A DNA stretch of 64,000 nucleotides from Aliterella atlantica CENA595 (GTDB lineage: Bacteria; Cyanobacteriota; Cyanobacteriia; Cyanobacteriales; Chroococcidiopsidaceae): contig NZ_JYON01000003.1 in the NCBI RefSeq assembly GCF_000952155.1, forward strand, positions 124,001-188,000. The letters are read 5' to 3'. Below are positions 1 through 6,319 of this stretch, in pieces. How positions within the stretch are numbered: position 1 is the first letter of the stretch; every line of letters starts with the position of its first letter. Made by a program: the position numbers and the translations under genes. The notes under the pieces are model-generated. The model saw only the letters and a list, made by a program, of their open reading frames with translations, had not been told where the DNA came from and did not search any database.

Positions 1-229
1 AAGCCTCAGCCTTCAGCCAACGATCCGAGCCATCCTTCGAGCCATCATCAACACAAATAATCTCATAACTAAGCCCAGCATCCGCCAAACTAGAAGAAAT
101 CGCCGCTAACAAATGGGGCAAACTTTCCACCTCATTATAAACAGGCACAACCACCGAAACAGCCAAACCCTCATCCCGCGCATCTCGTCCATTTTCCCCA
201 ACACCCGCAACAACTAACCCATCTTTCAT
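1..229 (-). CDS. Glycosyltransferase family 2, N-terminal part only
   Basis: Only the first 76 codons lie in the window; the gene runs off the left edge. After a charged leader of about 22 residues comes VSVVVPVYNE and then VDDGSKDGS, the nucleotide-sugar binding fold and first acidic motif of GT-A family-2 glycosyltransferases. The closest look is to the polyprenyl-phosphate (dolichol-phosphate mannosyltransferase-like) branch, which hands sugars to a lipid carrier at the inner membrane; that subfamily choice is inferred from the short N-terminus alone. ATG start at 229. It is transcribed in the same direction as, and lies downstream of, the NlpC/P60 gene, with a dispersed repeat between them. 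Confidence 0.8.
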   Translation of the reverse strand, partial: MKDGLVVAGVGENGRDARDEGLAVSVVVPVYNEVESLPHLLAAISSSLADAGLSYEIICVDDGSKDGSDRWLKAEA

Positions 230-240
230 TCTTAACTCCT

Positions 241-300
241 CCACCTCTTACTCTCTGCGCCTCTGCGGTATGCGCTACGCGCAAGCTTCGCTAACATAAC
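241..300. repeat. Dispersed cyanobacterial intergenic repeat
   Basis: The spacer carries the pattern CTCTCTGCGCCTCTGCG followed by GCGCTACGCGCAAGCTTCGC, which is self-complementary in part (GCG-rich arms around TACGC) and typical of short dispersed repeats between cyanobacterial genes. A related piece (ctctctgcgctgggcatagcgtac) occurs just upstream of ddl near 51172. The 3' end of the NlpC/P60 reading frame runs into this repeat, so its last few residues (about SEACA) are repeat-encoded. Confidence 0.55.
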
Positions 301-973
301 TTCCTACAACTCTCCCACACCCACGCAACTGCCGATAATAAGATCGACCAACCTCCTCCCCAAGTTCCGAAAGCAGATCGATCCCAATCCCATCGCGCCC
401 AATTTTCTGCCCAGAACTATGAATATAAAAACCCTCACCCAAATACAATCCCACATGAGTAGCCTTATGCTCTGACCCAAAAAACACCAAATCCCCCACC
501 TGCAAATCCTCAACAGCAACAGCCAAACAAAAAACTTCTTGCTGATAAGCATCTCTAGGTAGCCAAACCCCCACAGCAGCGAAAGCTGCCTGCATCAACC
601 CCGAACAATCATAATTAGGACCAACAGTTCCACCCCAAAGATAGTAATTGGGTTGTTGCATAGCTAGCTTAGTAAACTCAACCGCAGCCGGAATCCGCGC
701 TTGAATTTCTGCTTCAGTAACAGAATTTGCCTGATAAACTCGATCTGCAACCTGCAAAAAAGCCAAATCATCAGCTAACAGCCAACCAGGATAATCATCT
801 TCACACAACCGCACCTTAACAGCGCGATTTTCCTGCCCAATAACTTGCAAATGTCGTCCTCTAGCCGCCTGAGTTGCCAAAGTCGAGCAATTAGAGTTGT
901 CATAAAGATTTAAATTAGTACAGCACAAGTATTCTGCGGCTAAATTTTGCTGTAATTGAGCGAGAGAAACCAT
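275..973 (-). CDS. NlpC/P60 peptidoglycan endopeptidase
   Basis: Predicted to cleave the gamma-D-glutamyl bond in peptidoglycan stem peptides. The 232-residue protein has an N-terminal SH3b-like region (about residues 10-80) and an NlpC/P60 catalytic domain (about 95-225). The catalytic residues are visible: Cys123 in YDCSG, His173 in THVGLY and His185 in YIHSSG. This architecture and these positions fit the cyanobacterial AvPCP-type cell-wall peptidases of known structure. No signal peptide is seen, as is usual for that group, which may recycle or reach the wall by another route. I chose ATG 973 (MVSLAQ) because upstream codons overlap the divergent gene and look non-coding. Only 46 bp separate it from the serine hydrolase on the other strand, so they share a promoter region. 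Confidence 0.88.
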   Translation of the reverse strand: MVSLAQLQQNLAAEYLCCTNLNLYDNSNCSTLATQAARGRHLQVIGQENRAVKVRLCEDDYPGWLLADDLAFLQVADRVYQANSVTEAEIQARIPAAVEFTKLAMQQPNYYLWGGTVGPNYDCSGLMQAAFAAVGVWLPRDAYQQEVFCLAVAVEDLQVGDLVFFGSEHKATHVGLYLGEGFYIHSSGQKIGRDGIGIDLLSELGEEVGRSYYRQLRGCGRVVGSYVSEACA

Positions 974-1019
974 AAAAAAGTGTAAGTTAGCAATACTGAT
1001 AGATTCTTTTTGCCTGCTT

Positions 1020-1949
1020 ATGACATTTTTCCGTAAAGACGAACAACTCGATAAGTTAGGCGATCGCATTTTAGAAGCAACTTGGGCAGAATTTCCAGCT
1101 TTGAAGCGCAACGCGATCGCTATGACGTGGATTGTCTACGATCCGCCCATACCCGTCAATACAGGAGGAGCATTAAATCCGCAAGCATTTTGGAGTCATC
1201 CGATTAGAGGCTTTAACTATCGCGGCGTAGAACGAATTTATCCAGCCAGCGTTGTTAAATTATTTTATTTGGTAGCGATGCAGGAATGGCTAGAAAAGGG
1301 CATGAGCCAGCCTTCTAGGGAACTAGAACGAGCGATGAAAGACATGATTGTAGATTCTAGCAACGATGCTACTAGCTTAGTTGTAGACGTTCTTAGCGGC
1401 ACTACTAGCGGTCCAGAATTGCCCCCAGGACCATTTGAAACCTGGAAAATGCAGCGCAATATAGTTAACCGCTACTACCAATCTTTAGGTTGGGCAGAAA
1501 TGGAATCAATCAACGTCAACCAAAAAACTTGGGGTGATGGTCCCTACGGGCGAGAACGGATGTTTGTTGGCGAGTTGATGGACAACCGCAATATGCTGAC
1601 AACTAATGCTACAGCGCAGCTATTACACAGTATTATTGGCGGCGTAGCCGTATCGGCAGCACGCAGTCAAGCGATGATGGCATTACTAAAACGCAGCCTC
1701 AATCCTGAAGAATTAAATGATGAAAATCAAGTAACTGGATTTTTGGGTAGTGGATTGCCGCCTGATGCTCAATTATGGTCAAAAGCAGGTTGGACTAGCC
1801 AAGTGCGCCACGATGCCGCATATATAGAAATTCCTGGCAAGCAGCCTTATTTGCTAGTAGTATTTATTGAAGGTACTTACAGTCAAAATCGAGCTATTTT
1901 ACCGTTTATTTCCCAGCAAATCGCCGCATCTGTGGATAATTTACCTTAA
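1020..1949 (+). CDS. Serine hydrolase, class A beta-lactamase-like
   Basis: A 309-residue protein of the penicillin-binding/beta-lactamase fold. Motifs in order: SVVK at 77-80 (SxxK nucleophile and base), SSN at 113-115 in the SDN place, and KAG at 255-257 in the KTG place. The family includes beta-lactamases and transpeptidase-like hydrolases; the KAG instead of KTG and the absence of a signal peptide argue against a classic secreted beta-lactamase. A role in peptidoglycan or peptide metabolism is inferred from the divergent NlpC/P60 gene. ATG start at 1020. The stop is followed after about 60 bp by the CHAT gene on the same strand, so the two may be cotranscribed. Confidence 0.8.
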   Translation: MTFFRKDEQLDKLGDRILEATWAEFPALKRNAIAMTWIVYDPPIPVNTGGALNPQAFWSHPIRGFNYRGVERIYPASVVKLFYLVAMQEWLEKGMSQPSRELERAMKDMIVDSSNDATSLVVDVLSGTTSGPELPPGPFETWKMQRNIVNRYYQSLGWAEMESINVNQKTWGDGPYGRERMFVGELMDNRNMLTTNATAQLLHSIIGGVAVSAARSQAMMALLKRSLNPEELNDENQVTGFLGSGLPPDAQLWSKAGWTSQVRHDAAYIEIPGKQPYLLVVFIEGTYSQNRAILPFISQQIAASVDNLP

Positions 1950-2010
1950 TTGCTTGCATAAATTGGGCGATCGCTACAACAGATCGAGTTGTCCTATAAC
2001 TAGGCTGAAG

Positions 2011-3381
2011 ATGAAATTAATAGTAAGTAGTAGTATGAGCTTTTTGCTAGCAGCAATCTATATTTTGGGTAGCGTCAGTAAAGAATCAGTTATCGCTGCG
2101 GAAACAATTGCCACTTCCCGAACGGCTCAAAGTACAGCCGCTCGATTAGAAGCTGCTCTCAAGCGCGGGAATGTGCCAGCAGCAGTACCGCAAATTGAGA
2201 CAACGTGGGAAAGGCAATATGAAGGCTACTTTAAAACAAATTTTGGCGATCGCTCAGTCAGCCAAAGAGAAATTTCCGCTGTTCTCGCAAGAATTGCCCG
2301 CTTAACAGGCAAAAGAACTGCTTTAGTTTATTTAATTCCAGGCAAACAGCAACTAGATGTTGTCGCCATATTTCCTGATGGCAAACCCGTTCATAAACGC
2401 ATTCCTCAAGCTAACAATCAAGCATTGCAACCAAAAGTCAAAGAATTTAGGCAAACGCTGACAATTCCTAGATTTAGAAGTAATACGCGCTATCTACCTG
2501 TATCTCAACAACTTTATCAGTGGGCGATCGCCCCTATTGAAGCTGATTTAAAAGCGCGGAAAATAGACACGCTGATGTTTTGTGTCGGAGTTGGCTTGCG
2601 GACATTGCCCTTAGCTGCATTACATGACGGACGACAGTTTTTAGTAGAAAAATACAGTATTGGGCGCATACCTGCTTTCAAACTGACTGATACGCTGTAT
2701 GCCAATCTCAAAAACGCTCCTACTCTAGCTATGGGAGCATCAGAATTTGCAAATCAAAACCCTTTACCTGCTGTACCAGTAGAGTTGTCTGTCATTACCG
2801 AAATTCAAAGGCAAAGTAGAGCTTTTCTCAACCAAGCATTTACTTTAGCCAATCTACAAAATCAACTACGACAGCAGCCATTTAGAATCATCCACCTTGC
2901 CACCCATGCTAACTTTCAATCAGGAGCGCCAAGCAACTCCTACGTGCAGTTTTGGAATACCAGATTGCAGTTAAATCAAATTAGGCGATTGGGTTGGTAT
3001 AGAGTACCAGTAGAATTGTTGGTACTAAGTGCTTGCGAGACGGCAATAGGCGATCGCGAAGCAGAGTTAGGTTTTGCTGGATTAGCCGTTCAAGCTGGGG
3101 TAAAGTCAGCATTAGCTAGTTTGTGGTTCGTCAGCGATGAAGGCACTTTGGCATTGATGTCAGAATTTTATCGAGATCTAAGAACTGCTCCTATTAAAGC
3201 AGAAGCGCTCAGGCAAGCCCAAATAGCCATGCTTAAAGGACAAGTAAGGTTAGAAAATGGTCAGTTGCGTACACCTACAGGTAATATAAAATTGCCTCCA
3301 GAACTAGCCCAGGTAAGCAATAGAAGTTTATCTCATCCTTATTATTGGTCTGCTTTTACAGTAGTCGGCAGCCCTTGGTAA
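2011..3381 (+). CDS. Exported CHAT-domain protein (caspase-like fold)
   Basis: A 456-residue protein with a C-terminal CHAT domain (caspase HetF associated with TPRs; clan CD cysteine peptidase fold) at about 180-455. The expected dyad is present: His299 in HLATHA and Cys342 in LSACETA. Residues 1-30 form a hydrophobic export signal ending near VIAAE. Residues 35-175 form a region without obvious TPR repeats, unlike many CHAT proteins. The reading frame is open upstream into the hydrolase gene, but ATG 2011 gives the natural signal peptide and clears the upstream gene. CHAT proteins cut or bind other proteins in regulatory or defence roles; the substrate here is unknown. Confidence 0.82.
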   Translation: MKLIVSSSMSFLLAAIYILGSVSKESVIAAETIATSRTAQSTAARLEAALKRGNVPAAVPQIETTWERQYEGYFKTNFGDRSVSQREISAVLARIARLTGKRTALVYLIPGKQQLDVVAIFPDGKPVHKRIPQANNQALQPKVKEFRQTLTIPRFRSNTRYLPVSQQLYQWAIAPIEADLKARKIDTLMFCVGVGLRTLPLAALHDGRQFLVEKYSIGRIPAFKLTDTLYANLKNAPTLAMGASEFANQNPLPAVPVELSVITEIQRQSRAFLNQAFTLANLQNQLRQQPFRIIHLATHANFQSGAPSNSYVQFWNTRLQLNQIRRLGWYRVPVELLVLSACETAIGDREAELGFAGLAVQAGVKSALASLWFVSDEGTLALMSEFYRDLRTAPIKAEALRQAQIAMLKGQVRLENGQLRTPTGNIKLPPELAQVSNRSLSHPYYWSAFTVVGSPW

Positions 3382-3741
3382 TAGTTTGGAGTAATATGCT
3401 TCTTGCAAAAGCCTAAATGTATATCCCTCTTTTATGACTCTGAGCATAAACTAATTAAAATATAGTTATTTGTGACTGTTTGCAAGTAAATATGTTAGTC
3501 GCTAGAAAAGCTCGACATCTATCTGAAAGCTTTTCAATTACAGGCGGAGCAAAAACTTGGGCTATAGAATATACAGAAAATGATAAGCTTGTTGGAAAAT
3601 CGTTAAATTCCGATTTATAAAATAGGGAGCAAATAAAATTCGCGTCCGCACAAACGCGCATTTGTGCAGGCGGAATAATAAGATTTTTAAGTATTTATAA
3701 CTCGTGCAAAAAGTCAGAAATTACGAAGTACGAATTACGAA
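3382..3741. other. Intergenic region with one doubtful small ORF
   Basis: This 360-bp gap separates the CHAT gene from the convergent redoxin gene. It is AT-rich. A plus-strand ATG frame of 42 codons runs from 3492 to 3620 (beginning MLVARKARHL, ending GKSLNSDL); it lacks a clear ribosome binding site and I do not recognise it. An opposite-strand frame of 68 codons (3455-3661) has no family character. An imperfect inverted pair of CGCG-flanked TTTGTGC/GCACAAA-type sequence lies near 3648-3668 and may end transcription. Confidence 0.4.
3715..3741. repeat. Heptanucleotide STRR repeat (TTCGTAA type)
   Basis: About three imperfect copies of the heptamer TACGAAT (reverse TTCGTA) abut the stop codon of the redoxin gene. 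A second array lies at 47487-47516. Such short tandemly repeated heptamers are a known feature of cyanobacterial intergenic DNA. Confidence 0.6.
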
Positions 3742-4323
3742 TTATCCATAGTAGCTAGGCTCATTCCCCTGTTTCCATTTGATATTGCATCCTACACTGG
3801 GTTGTTGCTCAAAAGTAATATCTTTACCTGCTAATACTGCGTCAATCGCTGCGCGTAAATCTTTACCCGTTACTGGTTTGCCATTACTTGGACGGCTATC
3901 ATCAAGTTGTCCGCGATATACCAACTTTTGGCTAGCATCAAATAAAAAGAAGTCTGGCGTACACGCTGCTGTATAAGCTTTGGCTGTCTCCTGACTTTCG
4001 TCATAACAAATAGGATAGGCTAAGTTTAGCTCTTGCGCCATTGCTTTTAACTTTTGGGGTGCATCATCTGGGTAGTTAACGACATCGTTTGCACTAATCG
4101 CTACAATGCCTAAATTGCTACCAGCGTAGTCTTTACCAATTTTTGCTAACTCTGCTTTTATATGCTTGACAAAAGGACAATGTTGGCAAATAAACATGAC
4201 TAACAATGCCTGCTTATCAGCATAGTTTGATAGCGCGATCGCGTTACCCGAAACTACATCTGGTAAATTGAAATCTGGAGCCTTAGTACCCAAAGGCAAC
4301 ATAGTCGAAGCAGTCAATGCCAT
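3742..4323 (-). CDS. Thioredoxin-fold redoxin (AhpC/TSA-like)
   Basis: A 193-residue soluble thioredoxin-fold protein of the cyanobacterial peroxiredoxin-like group. The leader PLGTKAPDFNLPDV is the standard redoxin entry, and the active-site motif is CQHCP within MFICQHCPFVKH, so both redox cysteines are present. The stretch FLFDASQKLVYRGQLDDSRP is the conserved cis-Pro region. It probably reduces disulfides or peroxides; the true substrate is unknown. A GTG eight codons upstream (4347) is possible, but ATG 4323 preceded by ACAGGTAG is better placed. Convergent with the CHAT gene; repeat DNA lies directly after the stop. Confidence 0.85.
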   Translation of the reverse strand: MALTASTMLPLGTKAPDFNLPDVVSGNAIALSNYADKQALLVMFICQHCPFVKHIKAELAKIGKDYAGSNLGIVAISANDVVNYPDDAPQKLKAMAQELNLAYPICYDESQETAKAYTAACTPDFFLFDASQKLVYRGQLDDSRPSNGKPVTGKDLRAAIDAVLAGKDITFEQQPSVGCNIKWKQGNEPSYYG

Positions 4324-4595
4324 AGTATCTACCTGTAAGATTTTCACTTATTTTATAAATAATCGCTCATAGCAGCAGATAAAAATGCTGGGCAGACTAA
4401 ATTGTAAGTTAGAGAATGATGCTTACTGCTAGCAAAGTATAGTTAAGCCGGACTTTGCTCGTAGATAAATATTTGTAATTTGCCATCTAGCAACTGTCAA
4501 TAGAATTAACCGCTAAAAAAGAGGTATATTCAAACTCATAGCGCGATGCCTAATTATAAAGATATTTGCTAGATGCGCTGACGTGCAACTACTTT

Positions 4596-4603
4596 GGAAG
4601 GAG
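4596..4603 (+). promoter_or_regulatory. Strong ribosome binding site deciding the GTG start of the ParA gene
   Basis: GGAAGGAG lies 8 bases before GTG 4612. It is the strongest Shine-Dalgarno match in this part of the window and supports the non-ATG start. Confidence 0.7.
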
Positions 4604-4611
4604 ATTAGTTT

Positions 4612-5262
4612 GTGAAATCATCGTCCCCCCCGACAAAAGTCATCGGCGTATTAAACGGGAAGGGAGGAGTAGGCAAAACTACGACAGCTATTGCCTTATC
4701 AGGTATTTTTGCTGAGAAATACAAAGTTTTAGCTGTAGACGCTGATATTCAAGGTAGTTTTACGTGGTGGACTGAACGCAGCGAACAAAACTTAGGTTTT
4801 GACTTAACTCAAGAAACAAATGCTCAACTATTAAGCAATTTACGCAACGTAGAAGGCTACGATTTAATTGTAGTAGATACCCCCCCAGCGCTAGGTTCCG
4901 ATGCCCTAGCTGCTGTAGTATCATCTGCAGACTACCTAGTTTTGCCCACGCCGCCAGCACCGATGGACTTGGCTGTACTGATTGAAACAGTAAAAAAAGC
5001 TGTCATCCCTGTAGGGATAGCTCATCGGGTGTTGCTAACGCGGGTAGACTCGCGTAGGGTAGGAGAAGCAAAAGAGGCTCAAAACACCCTAACAGCACTC
5101 AAAATTCCTACTTGTAAAGCGTTTGTGCGTACTTATAAAGCTCACGAACGCGCGGCGCTAGAAGGAATGCTGATTACTCAATGGCGCGGCAAAAATGCAC
5201 GAGAAGCTCAGTTAGATTACCGTCGAGTAGCACAAGAGATACAGCAGGATTGGAGAAAATAA
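4612..5262 (+). CDS. ParA/MinD-family ATPase, candidate carboxysome-positioning McdA-like
   Basis: A 216-residue P-loop ATPase of the ParA family. It has a deviant Walker A, KGGVGKTT (17-24) with the signature lysine, an A' motif VDADIQGS (42-49) and Walker B VVDTPP (87-92). There is no N-terminal DNA-binding domain, as in the small ParA proteins that position protein cargoes. It starts at GTG with a strong ribosome binding site, and its stop overlaps the start of a coiled-coil gene by one base, so the two are translated together. McdA proteins of the type that keep the signature lysine are paired in just this way with McdB. No ParB or parS-like site is visible. The cargo assignment is inference; a plasmid or other cargo ParA remains possible. 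Confidence 0.75.
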   Translation: MKSSSPPTKVIGVLNGKGGVGKTTTAIALSGIFAEKYKVLAVDADIQGSFTWWTERSEQNLGFDLTQETNAQLLSNLRNVEGYDLIVVDTPPALGSDALAAVVSSADYLVLPTPPAPMDLAVLIETVKKAVIPVGIAHRVLLTRVDSRRVGEAKEAQNTLTALKIPTCKAFVRTYKAHERAALEGMLITQWRGKNAREAQLDYRRVAQEIQQDWRK

Positions 5263-5855
5263 TGGCTAAAAAGGATTTAGGAGACTTACTGCGAGAAGAA
5301 GTCCAAAAAAACTCATCAGCAGATATAAATTTAGGTGAACAAATGTCACAAGAAGATAACTCTATAGCAGAAACAGAAGCAGCGGATGATACCAATAATC
5401 ATCGTGCTAAACGCGCTTTGACTAAAGCCGATTTAGAAGCGTTAGTCAACGACTTAAGAGCAGCTTTAGAAGAAAGTCAAAAATATAGCAATTCCCTAGA
5501 ACAGAAAGTAGCTGATTTGCAATCAGATTTACAAACTCAAAAGGCATCAGTACAAAAACTAAAAGCTGAATTAAAAGAAGCAGAACAAAATAGTTCAGAA
5601 ATAAAAACTCTCCGCTCGGAAGTAGGTAAAATCGACAAAATTAAAGCCGAGCTTGAAGATGCAAAAAACTTTATCTTGCAGCTTTCAGAAACTAACACTA
5701 AAAGTAGTAAAAAACCCGCTACTCCCAGCAAACAAAGTCAACAAATTGTACCTAGTAAAAGTAATGAAGTTTTGACCACACCTACAGATAAAGTTATTCA
5801 CTCGCACCTACCATCTACTACTCTTACCAATTCAGACATTGGCTGGGTTGATTAA
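5262..5855 (+). CDS. Coiled-coil partner of the ParA ATPase, McdB-like
   Basis: A 197-residue, highly charged protein. The N-terminus is basic (MAKKDLGDLLREE), matching the positively charged tails by which ParA partners stimulate ATP hydrolysis. Residues 50-150 are a long predicted coiled coil (LEQKVADLQSDLQ, LKAELKEAEQ). Residues 150-185 are Ser/Thr/Lys/Gln-rich and disordered, and the protein ends DIGWVD with a single Trp three residues from the end. A conserved C-terminal Trp is a reported mark of McdB, the carboxysome adaptor. ATG 5262 overlaps the ParA stop (TAATG). Sequence in this group diverges fast, so the assignment rests on architecture and context. The upstream in-frame codons belong to the ParA gene in another frame. 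Confidence 0.7.
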   Translation: MAKKDLGDLLREEVQKNSSADINLGEQMSQEDNSIAETEAADDTNNHRAKRALTKADLEALVNDLRAALEESQKYSNSLEQKVADLQSDLQTQKASVQKLKAELKEAEQNSSEIKTLRSEVGKIDKIKAELEDAKNFILQLSETNTKSSKKPATPSKQSQQIVPSKSNEVLTTPTDKVIHSHLPSTTLTNSDIGWVD

Positions 5856-6060
5856 AACCCCTTCTTGGCAGGTTAAAGGGGAAAAGGGGATTCAACTGCT
5901 ACTTTTTCCCTTAAGTAGTCAGCATTTAGCAGTATTCGTCATTAGAAACTGCAGTCAGCTTGAGCTAGGTAGATTTATCTTAGTTCTATCTTTTAACATA
6001 GAAATTATTATTAAAGAATGTAACAATTAAAGCTAGTGTTGCAATGCAGGATATTTAACT

Positions 6061-6171
6061 ATGGATAACAAAAATTACTCTTGGAAAGGTAGCCCTAATG
6101 CTGGGTTAGTGTTAACAATTGTTGCCCTAGTCGGTGCTGTAGCTGTCTTTTTGGTTGGTTTTGCGGGATAA
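6061..6171 (+). CDS. 36-residue single-pass membrane peptide
   Basis: Starts MDNKNYSWKGSPNAG and continues into one hydrophobic helix (about residues 16-35) ending GFAG. The polar N-terminus with a Trp-Lys-Gly turn followed by a single helix is the form of small thylakoid subunits and assembly factors, but I cannot assign it to a named one. It stands alone, 200 bp after the coiled-coil gene, and is followed within 20 bp by a perfect 8-bp hairpin that looks like its terminator, which supports it being a real transcription unit. No strong Shine-Dalgarno sequence; AGGATATTTAACT precedes the ATG. Confidence 0.62.
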   Translation: MDNKNYSWKGSPNAGLVLTIVALVGAVAVFLVGFAG

Positions 6172-6187
6172 ATAGCTGCTTACTTGC

Positions 6188-6208
6188 GGGAGGATGCCAA
6201 ATCCTCCC
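6188..6208 (+). terminator. Hairpin after the 36-residue peptide gene
   Basis: GGGAGGAT and ATCCTCCC form a perfect 8-bp stem around a 5-base loop; it is followed by ATTTG rather than a full T run. Confidence 0.55.
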
Positions 6209-6319
6209 ATTTGCGAACAAAATATTATTAGCATCAATGTGCTTGCACCGTATTCCATCCGATAAAAATTTATAAAATTAAGAGCGAGTATTTATTACTA
6301 AATTTTTCAGCAATAGGCA

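Noticed and set aside
304..552. 82-codon frame inside the NlpC/P60 gene
   Set aside because: Same-strand shadow in another frame with Trp/Leu-rich composition and no family character.
3455..3661. 68-codon minus-strand frame in the spacer after the CHAT gene
   Set aside because: No ribosome binding site, no recognised motif, AT-rich spacer composition.
5839..6030. 63-codon plus-strand frame after the coiled-coil gene
   Set aside because: Starts inside the previous gene, reads through spacer and has no coding character.
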